Source: Bradyrhizobium yuanmingense (GTDB lineage: Bacteria > Pseudomonadota > Alphaproteobacteria > Rhizobiales > Xanthobacteraceae). From it: a DNA stretch of 64,000 nt. The notes under the pieces are model-generated. The model ran no database searches. It saw nothing but the letters and a program-made list of their open reading frames with translations, and was not told the origin of the DNA. Below, piece by piece: positions 16,274 to 24,829 of this stretch (positions within the stretch are counted from its first letter, which is position 1; each line of letters begins with the position of its first letter). The translations under genes and the position numbers were made by a program. Location: assembly GCF_900094575.1 (NCBI RefSeq), contig NZ_FMAE01000007.1, positions 248,001 to 312,000 on the forward strand. The letters run 5' to 3'.

Positions 16274-16528
16274 ATGAGCTTAAACCTCGGAAGTGCGCAG
16301 GCGCGCAAATTGGCGGCGGAGCTGGCGCGGCGGACCGGCGAGACGCGGTCCATTGCGGTCGCTACAGCCATTCGCGAGTGGCTTGAGCGGGTTCGCCGCG
16401 AGCAAGGAGAGAGTCTCGCGGATCGTCTGTTAACGATCGGCCAGGATTGCGCCAAGCGATTGAAGAAGCCCCACGGCTCTGTCGACAACGACGATTCGCT
16501 CTACGACGAGCGCGGACTGCCTCGATGA
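16274..16528 (+). CDS. VapB-type antitoxin (Psk/Rv0623-like), toxin partner broken
   Basis: Encodes 84 residues. MSLNLGSAQARKLAAELARR followed by TGETRSIAVATAIREWLERV matches the VapB antitoxins of the Psk transcription-factor type, and the tail (SLYDERGLPR) is the usual toxin-binding end with its conserved L-Y-D-x-x-G-L-P. The ATG at 16274 has GAGGAG about 8 nt upstream. Its stop overlaps a following ATG (ATGA at 16525-16528), as in vapBC operons, but the downstream PIN domain is only a short remnant. It may therefore be an orphan regulator or a decaying pair. Confidence 0.85.
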   Translation: MSLNLGSAQARKLAAELARRTGETRSIAVATAIREWLERVRREQGESLADRLLTIGQDCAKRLKKPHGSVDNDDSLYDERGLPR

Positions 16529-16593
16529 CAACCGATGCCTCTGCGTCCATTGCCCTATCAAGCACGACGAGGCTGAGCTATCGCTCCACTAGT
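16525..16593 (+). pseudogene. Remnant of a VapC/PIN-domain toxin
   Basis: The ATG overlaps the antitoxin stop, and the frame begins MTTDASASIAL, like the PIN start (V/I)DASAxIAI. Shifting frame by one then gives IKHDEAELSLH, resembling the next PIN segment, and the similarity ends. The open frame continues to 16776 but has no PIN features. All later catalytic acidic residues are missing, so no active toxin is expected. The call rests on position and a short match. Confidence 0.5.
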
Positions 16594-16948
16594 GAGCAAG
16601 GGTTATATGTCGTTCGAATTTGTCGAGGTGACATTCATGATCGATATCGGTCGCGATCCGATAGTAAAGAAATTCGTGGACTGAATCTCGTAGCGGGCGC
16701 GCTCACCAATTCGGCCGCTTTGCTTGCTCGATATCGCACATTGCGGTACAAAGCTCTTGCCTCGTGCGAGAGCTAGGTTGGGTCCTGTTTGGGACTTTGC
16801 GTGATGCACAAACCTGGTATGTAGTACGGAAATGATGGCGTGACGCCTGATGGGTCTGAATCTCTGCTTGCAGGGATTTGGCTAACCCGGAGGCCACGCC
16901 ATTCTCATTTTGGGCGACCTCCTTGAACCACTTTCGAGGAGTAAAGTT
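16594..16948. other. Intergenic stretch after the broken toxin
   Basis: Contains the non-PIN continuation of the broken toxin frame to 16776, then noncoding sequence leading to the DUF5681 gene. No repeat or insertion element that would explain the break was seen. Confidence 0.35.
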
Positions 16949-17368
16949 ATGAATCGTAATTTAAAGGGACAGTTCGCAAAGGGCACGTCAGGCAATCTGA
17001 ATGGACGCCCGCGGAAGCAGCCGCACCCCATCTGCGATGATCAGGTTCGCCGCGACTTTTTCGAAGCCGACGAGACATTGGTTCCCATTGTTATTGGAAA
17101 TAGGCGCGAGATGGTCCCCGCGCGTGTCGCGATAGACAAGCAGCTGATCTTTAAGGCGGTGTCAGGCGATCCGCGTGCCATGGCTCAGTATTATAAGCGG
17201 AAGGATCGGTTCATCGTTGAGTACGTCAATCGGCAGCTTGAAAACTTGCGCCTCATTGCCGAAAGCGAAGACCGTTTGCGTCAGTTCCCCGAGGACGTCA
17301 CAGACGAATTTAAGAGGGCGCTGAGCCTGCTGAAGCAGACTATAGATCGGCATTATTATCCGATTTAG
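16949..17368 (+). CDS. DUF5681 family protein
   Basis: Encodes 139 residues. Near the start it has the diagnostic block GQFAKGTSGNLNGRPRKQPH, the basic Gly/Asn/Arg motif of DUF5681, found in phage and mobile-element proteins near packaging or terminase genes. The remainder is helical (FKAVSGDPRAMAQYYKRKDR). The ATG at 16949 has GAGGAG upstream with normal spacing and is preferred to the start at 16910. The function is unknown. It is the last gene of the accessory island and is followed by a strong terminator. Confidence 0.8.
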   Translation: MNRNLKGQFAKGTSGNLNGRPRKQPHPICDDQVRRDFFEADETLVPIVIGNRREMVPARVAIDKQLIFKAVSGDPRAMAQYYKRKDRFIVEYVNRQLENLRLIAESEDRLRQFPEDVTDEFKRALSLLKQTIDRHYYPI

Positions 17369-17842
17369 CGGGATCCGACGCCAACAGCCGCTTTTGAGCT
17401 GACTGCGAGAGGAGTGCATCATTGCACTCCTCTTTTTAGTATTGGCTTGTGCTTGTCACCGGCAAATCCGCCGGCGCTCTCAAACACACCGCCGTTCAGC
17501 GTTGTGCGGATTTTCGCGCCTGAGTCGAGCCTGCTAGGGCCCTGCTAAGACCCTGTAGGAGCCCTGATCGTCTCCTGTTCTGAGACCTGTTCGCGCCGCG
17601 GCCGCGCTTCGCTGCCGCCTCGCAAGCTACTCAAAGGTCGCCGTTTTCTCCCGCATGGCGGCTCGGCAGGGCGACCACGCCGCTTTTTATCAGGTGCATC
17701 AGGTCGGGCTCGAGGCTCGAATCGTCGCGCCCGATTCGGCATCTTCCAGCCGCCCAAATGAAAACCGCCGCTACCGTTTGCTCGGCGCGGCGGCTGATGA
17801 TTGCGGACGTCTGGGCTGCGATTAGACTGCCGGTCCGGCGCG
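17369..17842. other. Intergenic region with terminator, otherwise empty
   Basis: Contains the terminator at 17408-17437. The remaining ~400 bp has several short frames on both strands without start signals. No tRNA or attachment-site duplication could be identified by eye, although this would be the natural right border of the island. Confidence 0.35.
17408..17437 (+). terminator. Rho-independent terminator after the DUF5681 gene
   Basis: A perfect 11-bp stem: AGAGGAGTGCA (17408-17418) pairs with TGCACTCCTCT (17423-17433) around TCAT, followed by a run of T to 17437. The best intrinsic terminator in the window. Confidence 0.9.
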
Positions 17843-18106
17843 TCAGCGCACGTACCAATAACCCCACCAGCGCTGGGACACCGGCCGTGCCTGCGCCTTC
17901 ATCGCTGCGACTTCTTCGACCGGGCGCAGCTGCGGGCCATAGACCGCCGGCGGGTAGACGTCGTCCCAGAACACAAGTCCGCCCTGGACGGCGGCCGCCC
18001 GCTGTGACGGGGCAAGCGCGAGCTCGGCGGCTGATGTCGCGGATGCTGCCAAAGTGAGGCCGAGAGCGGACAGGGCAATGGATGAAGCAACGGCGCGGAA
18101 GTTCAT
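17843..18106 (-). CDS. Small exported protein
   Basis: Encodes 87 residues. MNFRAVASSIALSALGLTLA followed by ASATSAAE is a signal peptide with an A-x-A type cleavage site near residue 26. The mature part is short (VQGGLVFWDDVYPPAVYGPQ, ending QRWWGYWYVR), rich in aromatic residues. ATG 18106 is chosen because it starts the signal peptide; the frame to 18265 adds a basic, unlikely leader. The function is unknown; probably periplasmic. Confidence 0.65.
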   Translation of the reverse strand: MNFRAVASSIALSALGLTLAASATSAAELALAPSQRAAAVQGGLVFWDDVYPPAVYGPQLRPVEEVAAMKAQARPVSQRWWGYWYVR

Positions 18107-18493
18107 TGGATTGAATCCCTCATAAAATGCGATGTGCGATAATGCGACGGGTTCCGGATGGTTGCAAGGGCACGGGTTGGCCGGTGGGTGCCAAATTCCC
18201 TGTTGCGGAAGTGCACGGTTTCGCCGAGGCGCGTCCCGGCTCGGCCGCGACCGGCCCAGACGCATGGTCTACGAGAACGTCTCTTAGTGTGTAGTCGCCA
18301 ATATATAAGGTGTTCGAAGATCATCACTGGCCGTGACGAGGTCAGATAGAGGTCGGCAGCGTTGCCGCGCGCGCGGCATGCATGGAAGCGATCGAACCTT
18401 GAACATTTTTTCGGCGCTCGTGAATCCTCGAGAACCATGATGTCGACACACTGCTCACTCTTGATAGGACGCGCACGATTCAGGACGACTCTC
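18107..18493. other. Divergent intergenic region, nothing recognised
   Basis: Lies between the small exported protein (minus) and a small membrane ORF (plus). No hairpin terminator or clear promoter was found. Confidence 0.3.
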
Positions 18494-18667
18494 ATGACTT
18501 CTGCGTTTGTCTCTGCTTCCATTTTCGGCGCTGGTCTCATTCTCGGATACGCGCTACGCGCCTGGCGCGTCCAACGAAGAACCGTGAGCTCATCCAGCAG
18601 CGCCTCGCGCCGGGCCTCGCGGCCCGCTCCGACCTCGACGTTCGGCCACGCCCGGCGAGCCTTCTAG
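18494..18667 (+). CDS. Small membrane protein
   Basis: Encodes 57 residues. MTSAFVSASIFGAGLILGYA followed by LRAWRVQRR is one transmembrane helix with a positive C-terminal flank, then a Ser/Arg-rich tail. AGGA lies about 10 nt before the ATG. Small proteins of this layout are frequent in rhizobia, which is the main support. The longer frame from 18362 adds an unlikely basic leader. Confidence 0.45.
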   Translation: MTSAFVSASIFGAGLILGYALRAWRVQRRTVSSSSSASRRASRPAPTSTFGHARRAF

Positions 18668-18727
18668 GCATCGTCCCATTCGATGACGGTATCCAGCTTC
18701 ACACTGAACCCGATCGGACATGACGAC

Positions 18728-19006
18728 ATGAGTGAGCCCAAGAAGGATGCGCCGCGACGCTACATCGTTGACGGCGCCGGACAGCGCGTGCTTGTCGGTC
18801 TGACGATCTCGGAAACGATCGAGTTCGAAGCGCTGGACAAGCCGGACACCCGTCCCGGCGCCGAGCTGCTCGGGGAGGCGGCGCGCGTCCGAGAGGCCAG
18901 GCATGGCGAACGTTGGGTGGAGCTCTACGTCAAGCACGAGCGAGCCTGGAGCGACTGGATGGCCCAGACGCGTGCGCGGCCGGCGCAGCCGACGTTGCTC
19001 AACTAG
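18728..19006 (+). CDS. Small conserved hypothetical protein
   Basis: Encodes 92 residues, starting MSEPKKDAPRRYIVDGAGQR, then VLVGLTISETIEFEALD and a Trp-containing helical C-terminus (GERWVELYVKHERAWSDWM). It looks like a compact cytosolic protein. No domain recognised. The start at 18728 is preferred to 18683, which would precede the conserved-looking region with unrelated residues. Confidence 0.6.
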   Translation: MSEPKKDAPRRYIVDGAGQRVLVGLTISETIEFEALDKPDTRPGAELLGEAARVREARHGERWVELYVKHERAWSDWMAQTRARPAQPTLLN

Positions 19007-19072
19007 AAATTGCGGACGTTTATTCCCTCCCTGAGACGGTCTCGCGCATCGGTGGCAGGAGGCTGAAGCTCA

Positions 19073-19819
19073 TCACACCGCGAGCATGCGGCTTCCCTGG
19101 ATGCTCATCAGGGTGAGGTTACCGGTCGCATAGGCGCCGGTGTCGATATTGGCGCGGTTGGCCAGTAGTTCGGCGCTGCGGACCGGCGTATGGCCGTGGA
19201 CGATATATTTGCCGAACTGCTCCTCGCTCTGCAGGAATTCCTCGCGAATCCAGAGCAGATCGCGCTCGGTCTGCTCGGCGAGCGGCACGCCCGGGCGAAC
19301 GCCGGCGTGGACGAAGAAGAAGTCTCCGCAACTGAAGCTCAGCCGCAGATTGTCCAGGAATTCCAGATGCTCGGTCGGCATGGCGCGAATCAAGTCGCGC
19401 AGGATCGATGCCGGCTCGTCGCGCCTGAGATCGGGTGGAGCAAGCCCGTAGGACATCAATGTCTGGGTCCCGCCGAAGGCGATCCAGTCCTCGAACAATG
19501 AAGGGTCTTCGAACACCCTCACCAGAAAGGCCTCGTGGTTGCCCTTGAGGAAGACCGCATTCCCCCGGCGGCTCCGCTCGACCAGGATGTCGAGGGTGGA
19601 ACGCGTATCCGGGCCGCGATCGATGTAGTCACCCATGAAGACTTCGACGGCATAGCGCGGCCGGCTGCGCGCAACGTCGGCGTCGATCACCCGCAGCATG
19701 GGCTCGAGCAGATGCGCGCAGCCGTGGATATCCGAGATCGCGTAAATGCGGACGCCGTCCGGCAATTGCGGTTTGGGAAGCGACGGGTGGGATCGCGCGA
19801 AAGATTTCATGGCGCTCAT
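19073..19819 (-). CDS. Ser/Thr-type metallophosphatase (calcineurin-like)
   Basis: About 248 residues with all signature motifs of PPP-type bacterial phosphatases in order: YAISDIHGCAH, GDYIDRGPDT, FLKGNHEAFL, FFFVHAGVRPG and VHGHTPVRS. These bind two metal ions and cleave phosphate monoesters, either phosphoproteins or small molecules such as diadenosine tetraphosphate. The start is set at 19819 (or the ATG at 19810); the open frame to 20053 has ~78 extra basic residues not expected in the family. It lies divergently next to the polysaccharide locus, where a phosphatase could oppose the tyrosine kinase, but that link is only positional. Confidence 0.85.
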   Translation of the reverse strand: MSAMKSFARSHPSLPKPQLPDGVRIYAISDIHGCAHLLEPMLRVIDADVARSRPRYAVEVFMGDYIDRGPDTRSTLDILVERSRRGNAVFLKGNHEAFLVRVFEDPSLFEDWIAFGGTQTLMSYGLAPPDLRRDEPASILRDLIRAMPTEHLEFLDNLRLSFSCGDFFFVHAGVRPGVPLAEQTERDLLWIREEFLQSEEQFGKYIVHGHTPVRSAELLANRANIDTGAYATGNLTLMSIQGSRMLAV

Positions 19820-20425
19820 CGATCGGGTGGTCGGAAAAAAGATCCCCAAGTCACCGGCACCGGAGAGCGTCCATCCAACGCGAACAACGCGAGTTCCGTG
19901 GGGCCGCAGCTCGTTGTCGGTCCCGATCACGCCAAAAGAAGGGCACGGCTTTTTTTTGCCGAATTGTTTTTTAATGGCGGCAGGAACGAGATGGGACCGC
20001 GGGAATTGCATCGCTGCCCGAAGTGCGCGGCAAGTCTGCATGACCCGCCGCAAATTCTCGCATACACCCCCAGATAGAAATTCGAGGAAGCTCTCGCGAG
20101 TGATCCGAGTTTGCGTTCGTCGGCAGCAGGCAGCGCCTCAAACTTGAGCGAACAGCGTCTCGTGCAACGATAGCATCGCATGAGATGCGGAACTTGATTC
20201 AAAATAGGGCAGTTCGTTCGCTCGTATGTCAGCACTGTGACGACATTTTCAGCGCACCGAATTTCGCCGCGCATCTCAACGCGACACATCGTCCGTGCGC
20301 CGCAAAAGTTTCGCGTGCAGCGCCACAATGTCGCTGCGATCGACCAACACTTTCCGTGCGGGGAATTGACGAGTCTTCAGCATCACGATGAGCGTCAGGC
20401 ACTCTCTCGATACGCAGAGGTTCGA
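19820..20425. other. Long upstream region of the polysaccharide locus
   Basis: About 600 bp between the divergent phosphatase and the initiating sugar transferase. It contains a T-rich stretch (around 19946-19976) and a weak 68-codon frame at 20185-20391 with a zinc-finger-like C-x2-C-x11-H-x4-H pattern (see findings). Promoters for both divergent genes should be here. Confidence 0.35.
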
Positions 20426-21856
20426 ATGGCTGTTGCAACTTACGGTTCTGAAAGCGCTCATGCGCTGTCATCTGCGCGCGGCAGTGCGCTTCAGAGGCCC
20501 TTTCAGGTCGTCGTCATCGCTGCTGACTTTCTGTTGATCCTGCTGAGCTACGCGGCGGGAGCTTCGCTGTATGGCGTGGTGGTCGCATCGCCACCCGACG
20601 GTGCATCGGTGGGAGCCGGATTGTTTGTCGGTGTGGTGTTCGTCGGGATCGCCTATTTCCGGGACGTCTATTCCACGCACCGCTTGCTCAATCTGGTTTG
20701 GCAGCTTCGAATGGCGGCGTTTATCTGGTTGACGTCGCTCACGATCCTCGCCGTTGCGGCCTTCCTGCTGAAATCGACGGACAATCTGTCGCGCGGCACC
20801 GTCATCGTCTTCGCCGTGATCGGCGGGCTCGGCCTGATCAGCCTGCGCTTCGTTTGGCAGGCCGTGTTCGGCACGAGCTTTGCGAGAAGCCGCCTGGTCG
20901 ACCGCAAGGTGATCCTGCTCAGCCTGAAGCCGCTCGACTTCACCTCGAGCCGCTTCAAGGATTTGCGCAGGAACGGCTTCGACGTCATGCGCCATTTCGT
21001 GCTCGGAGAGGACCGAGATGACGGCCAATGGGAGCGGCAGATTCGCGACGTCATCCGTCAGTCGCGCGCGGCCGATGTCGACGAATATCTGCTCGCGATC
21101 GACTGGAACGAATTGCCGATGCTGCGCAAGCTCGGGCCATATTTGCGCGCCGTTCCGCAGCCCATTCGCCTGCTGCCGGACGATTCCGTTGCCGACCTCG
21201 TGACCCGTCCGTTCCTGCCGGTCAGCGGAACCGTCGCGGTCGAGATCCAGCGGCCGCCGCTCACCATTCTCGAGCGGCTGCAGAAGCGCTGTCTCGACGT
21301 CGGCGTCGCTCTGTTCGCGCTCGTGCTGCTGACGCCGCTGCTGCTGACGGTAGCCGTGCTGATCAAGCTGGATTCGCCGGGAAGCGTCATATTCCGGCAG
21401 TCGCGCCGCGGCTTCAACGGCAAGCCGTTCGAGATCTGGAAGTTCCGCACCATGACGGTTGCCGAGAACGGCGACACGGTGACCCAGGCGACCAAGGGGG
21501 ATGCCCGGGTCACCAAGATCGGGCGCTTCCTGCGCATGACCAGCATCGACGAGCTGCCGCAGCTCTGGAACGTGCTGCGTGGGGACATGTCGCTGGTGGG
21601 ACCGCGTCCACACGCGCTCGCCCATGACAATTACTACGACGAGCTGATCAGCAAGTATGTCTACCGCCATCACATGAAGCCGGGCCTGACGGGCTGGGCT
21701 CAGGTGAACGGATTCAGGGGCGAAACGCCAACGATCGATCTGATGGAAAAGCGGGTCGAGTACGACGTCTGGTACGTCAGCAATTGGAGCATCTGGCTCG
21801 ACCTGAAGATCATGGCCCGCACCGCGTCCGCCGTGATGTTCCAGGAGGCCTATTAG
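20426..21856 (+). CDS. Polyprenyl glycosylphosphotransferase initiating exopolysaccharide synthesis
   Basis: Transfers a hexose-1-phosphate (probably glucose or galactose) from UDP-sugar to undecaprenyl phosphate, the first step of repeat-unit assembly at the inner membrane. Encodes 476 residues: four to five N-terminal transmembrane helices (from FQVVVIAADFLLILLSYAAG), a central soluble domain, one more membrane helix (ALFALVLLTPLLLTVAVLIK), and the catalytic bacterial sugar-transferase domain with FRQSRRGFNGKPFEIWKFRT, TSIDELPQLWNVLRGDMSLV, GPRPHA and PGLTGWAQVNGFRGET. ATG 20426 has AGAGG 5 nt before it; the frame from 20237 is rejected. It opens the locus. Confidence 0.95.
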   Translation: MAVATYGSESAHALSSARGSALQRPFQVVVIAADFLLILLSYAAGASLYGVVVASPPDGASVGAGLFVGVVFVGIAYFRDVYSTHRLLNLVWQLRMAAFIWLTSLTILAVAAFLLKSTDNLSRGTVIVFAVIGGLGLISLRFVWQAVFGTSFARSRLVDRKVILLSLKPLDFTSSRFKDLRRNGFDVMRHFVLGEDRDDGQWERQIRDVIRQSRAADVDEYLLAIDWNELPMLRKLGPYLRAVPQPIRLLPDDSVADLVTRPFLPVSGTVAVEIQRPPLTILERLQKRCLDVGVALFALVLLTPLLLTVAVLIKLDSPGSVIFRQSRRGFNGKPFEIWKFRTMTVAENGDTVTQATKGDARVTKIGRFLRMTSIDELPQLWNVLRGDMSLVGPRPHALAHDNYYDELISKYVYRHHMKPGLTGWAQVNGFRGETPTIDLMEKRVEYDVWYVSNWSIWLDLKIMARTASAVMFQEAY

Positions 21857-21897
21857 CCGCTCGATCTCTCAATCGCCGGAAACCTCCGTCCCGGGGC

Positions 21898-22185
21898 TCA
21901 GGTTCCATTTCGCGGCGGCCTGCGGAAGAGCCGCATGATCGCATCGCGCAGCGCGAGCAGCGGCGGCACGAGCACGAAGAAGGCTCCCATTGCGACGGAG
22001 ACGATGACATGGCGGATCGAGAAAGGCTCGTCCTGCTCGATCTGGCGCCGGCTCGGGTCGATGGGCGCGGGTGAGAGCGTCGTCGCCATGGGGTGGCGGA
22101 GCGGCTTGCGTGGAGGGACCACGATCAACACGAACAGAATGTTGAGCAGGACCCAAATAGTCAAAATCGTCAGGACGATCAGCAT
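21898..22185 (-). CDS. Small membrane protein of the WxLLNxLFVxIVVPPRK family
   Basis: Encodes 95 residues: an N-terminal transmembrane helix (MLIVLTILTIWVLLNILFVL) ending in IVVPPRK, a polar middle, then a second hydrophobic segment (VSVAMGAFFVLVPPLLALRD). The first helix is shared with the 69-residue protein at 8202-8411. The function is unknown. It sits between the initiating transferase and the Wzz/kinase gene, so it may influence the export machinery, but this is positional only. Confidence 0.65.
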   Translation of the reverse strand: MLIVLTILTIWVLLNILFVLIVVPPRKPLRHPMATTLSPAPIDPSRRQIEQDEPFSIRHVIVSVAMGAFFVLVPPLLALRDAIMRLFRRPPRNGT

Positions 22186-22505
22186 CCGAGCCTACCGGAA
22201 AAATAACTGCGAGTAATGAACCGAGATTAGCCCCGGGGAACCGAGAAAGAAAGATGCCTAAAGTTTCGGCATTTTCAGGCATCAAGGCTCGGATCGTCTC
22301 GTCTTATTGACAGCTGATGGCACCGGCACAACTTTCCCGGCGACCACCGTATCCGTCAATCCTTGCTTTTGGCTAGAGCAATAACTGCAAGTTGTGGATT
22401 CCGGACGAATACGGAGCCCGCGAGCAGGTCCGGAGCCCTTGCCGCATCTCGGTCCGTGTGCGGGGCGCACGGGATGCCCTTCAAGCGACCGCCAAGCACG
22501 AATAA

Positions 22506-22531
22506 GGCCCGCTGCCAATTGGCAACGGGCC
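22506..22531 (-). terminator. Hairpin terminator after the Wzz/kinase gene
   Basis: GGCCCG-C-TGCCAA pairs with TTGGCA-A-CGGGCC with one mismatch. On the minus strand it is followed by TTATT. It lies 36 bp after the stop of the minus-strand gene at 22567. Confidence 0.6.
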
Positions 22532-22566
22532 CGAGCTCATTCCAGGGAGCGGCGCCTCGCCTCCGC

Positions 22567-24798
22567 CTAGGCGTGCTCGACGTAATAGCTGTTGTGGTGC
22601 TTGCCCTTGTAGGCCTCGATGCGCTTGAGCATCTTCGGGTTCGCGCGGTTGAGCACGGCGCCGATCAGCTTCTTCTGGAGGACTTCCGAACCCGAAACCG
22701 ACTCCTGCAGAGCGGTTCGCGTGGTCTGGCCCCATTCGATCACGTAGACCATGGCGTCGATCAGGAAGCTGACGGCCTTGGAATCGGCCACCGGCATCAC
22801 CGGGGCGAGATCGATCACGATGTACTCGTAGTGCTCCCTCAGCACCTTGAGCAGCTCGGCCATTGCCTTGGATCCGATGACGTCGGCCGAATTGACCATG
22901 CGCGAAGCCACTACGGAGGGCAGGAAATCCAGTCCCGTCTCCTTGCTTCGCTGCACGTGGTAGCCGAGGTTCGCGGGATCGTTGAGAGCCTCCACGAGGC
23001 CGGTCTTGGCGTTGGGCGCGAGCTCCCGCGTCAGCGAGCGCGTGTGCAGATCGCCGTCGATCAGAACCGTGCGATGCCCGGTGAGGGCGATCAGCTGCGC
23101 GAAATTGGCGGCCACCGTCGTCTTGCCCTCCTTTGGAAGCGAGGAGACGATGCCGATCACCTTGATCTCGCGGGTCAGACGCGCGACGTCGATCGAAACC
23201 TTGATGTTGCGCAAGGTCTCGGCAAAGCGTGAGAACGGATGATCGACGACGTAGCGGGAGAGATCGGGAGGGCCGGTCTTCGCTGGCGTCGAGAGCAACG
23301 CGCCGGCCTTCGTCGGCGGACGTATGTCCGGCAGCACGCCGAGGCATTTCACGCCGAGCTCATCCTCGACCTCGCCGGGGGTCCGCAGCACGTCGCTCAG
23401 CAGTTCACGCGCAAATGCCGCGCCGAAGCCGAGGCAGAGGCCGCCGACCAGGCCGCCCACGAGGGCGAGGACCGTTCGCGGCGAGCTCTTGCGGTCCGGC
23501 TTGGTGGCGGTGCTGATGAGGCGGGCCTCGCTGAGGGGAAAGCTCTGGTTCTGCGTCGCGCTCTGCAGCTTTTCCAGGAAGTTGTTGTAGAGATTGCGGT
23601 AGGTGTCGGCGGCACTTTCGAGATCGCGCAGCTTGACCTCGGCCTGGCCCTTGTTGCCGGCCTGGGCGACGAGCTCCTTCACGTTCTTCTCGAGCGAGGC
23701 CTCCCGGCTCTTCGCGATCTCGTAGTCGCTGCGATAGGCGTCTGCGATCCGACGCAGCTCGTCGGCGATGTTCTTGCGCAGCTCGTCCATCTTGTTGGCC
23801 AGATTGACCGCCGCAAGGTGGGTCTTGCCGTAGCGCCTGGACCAGTCGGAATATTGGGCCTGGAGGTCGAGATATTGAGCGCGCAGACGGGTGATCACCG
23901 AGTTGTTGAGGGCATCCGTCACGGTTGATTGCGCAACATCCTGATCGGAAATCGTGTCGATCCGGTCAAGCCGGGCCTTGGCTTCGGCGGTCGCAGCCCG
24001 CGCCTGAACTAGCTGCGTGTTGAGGTCCGACAATTGCTGCTCGGACATCAGGCCGCGGCTGGTTCCGACGATGTTGTTCTCGGCCTTGAAGGTCTGGACG
24101 GCGCGATCGCTGGCCGATGCCTGCTCGCTCAGCTCGAGGCTGCGCTGCTGCAGCCATTCGGTGGCCCGCTTGGTGGACTGATATTTGGCCTCCAGGGCGC
24201 CGACGAGATAGGCATTGGCGATCGCGTTGGCGATCTTGGCGGCTTTGTCGGGGCTCCGCGCTTTATAGCTCAGCGACAGCACATATGTCGTCAGCACGCG
24301 CTCCGTACGCAGATTCTTCTGAATCTGCTGGACGACTGCATGTTCGATTCGCTCCTGGCTTGCTGGTTCGCCGGAGCCGAATAGCGATGTCAGCTTGCCG
24401 ATGATGATAGAGAGCAGGCCGGGCTTGGAGCCGTTGAACTCCGGGTCTTCTGTCAGCTTCAGGCGGCGGACGACGGACAGAATGAGGTCGTCCGAGTTGA
24501 TGATCTCCACCTGGCTGTCGACGTAGCCCGTGTCGATCAGGGCGCTGCTGGCGTTGCTGTCCTTGTCCAGAACTTGCGTCTGCCGCGTATCCATCATGAT
24601 GCGGGCATTTGCCGTATACATGGGCTGCGCCATGGCCAGGTAGACGATCACCAGGGCCAGCGAAGCTCCCGTACAGACCGCGATGATCGGCCATTGGCGG
24701 CGAAGGACGTCGGCCACGCGCTCGAAGCTGAGGACCGCCCCGCCGAATTCGATGCCGAATCGGTGCCCCGACTGGAAATGTTCCCTAGGCTGGTACAT
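22567..24798 (-). CDS. Polysaccharide co-polymerase with tyrosine autokinase domain (ExoP/Wzc-like)
   Basis: Controls chain length and export of the polysaccharide. Encodes 743 residues. A Wzz domain has a first transmembrane helix near residues 37-57 (IIAVCTGASLALVIVYLAMA), a long periplasmic coiled-coil region to ~420, and a Pro-rich motif (KPDRKSSPRTV) before a second helix (ALVGGLVGGLCLGFGAAF). The cytosolic BY-kinase follows: Walker A SSLPKEGKTTVAAN (~residue 550), Walker A' VLIDGDLHTRS (~577) and Walker B YIVIDLAPVMPVADS. The C-terminus has only a small tyrosine cluster (YKGKHHNSYYVEHA) compared with Wzc. It is followed 31 nt upstream by the exported-protein gene, so they form an operon. 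Confidence 0.95.
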   Translation of the reverse strand: MYQPREHFQSGHRFGIEFGGAVLSFERVADVLRRQWPIIAVCTGASLALVIVYLAMAQPMYTANARIMMDTRQTQVLDKDSNASSALIDTGYVDSQVEIINSDDLILSVVRRLKLTEDPEFNGSKPGLLSIIIGKLTSLFGSGEPASQERIEHAVVQQIQKNLRTERVLTTYVLSLSYKARSPDKAAKIANAIANAYLVGALEAKYQSTKRATEWLQQRSLELSEQASASDRAVQTFKAENNIVGTSRGLMSEQQLSDLNTQLVQARAATAEAKARLDRIDTISDQDVAQSTVTDALNNSVITRLRAQYLDLQAQYSDWSRRYGKTHLAAVNLANKMDELRKNIADELRRIADAYRSDYEIAKSREASLEKNVKELVAQAGNKGQAEVKLRDLESAADTYRNLYNNFLEKLQSATQNQSFPLSEARLISTATKPDRKSSPRTVLALVGGLVGGLCLGFGAAFARELLSDVLRTPGEVEDELGVKCLGVLPDIRPPTKAGALLSTPAKTGPPDLSRYVVDHPFSRFAETLRNIKVSIDVARLTREIKVIGIVSSLPKEGKTTVAANFAQLIALTGHRTVLIDGDLHTRSLTRELAPNAKTGLVEALNDPANLGYHVQRSKETGLDFLPSVVASRMVNSADVIGSKAMAELLKVLREHYEYIVIDLAPVMPVADSKAVSFLIDAMVYVIEWGQTTRTALQESVSGSEVLQKKLIGAVLNRANPKMLKRIEAYKGKHHNSYYVEHA

Positions 24799-24829
24799 GT
24801 GCTAATTCGCTGCCTTTGACAATCATGGA

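Noticed and set aside
4602..17440. A complete prophage
   Set aside because: There are phage-type recombination genes and DUF5681, but no integrase, terminase, capsid, tail or lysis gene. It is better called an accessory island or remnant.
19946..19961. T-run flanked by CGGC/GCCG as a terminator
   Set aside because: The T-tract sits in the loop, not after the stem, and the stem is only 4 bp.
20468..21673. 401-codon minus-strand frame over the initiating sugar transferase
   Set aside because: Shadow frame; the plus strand carries the full sugar-transferase signature.
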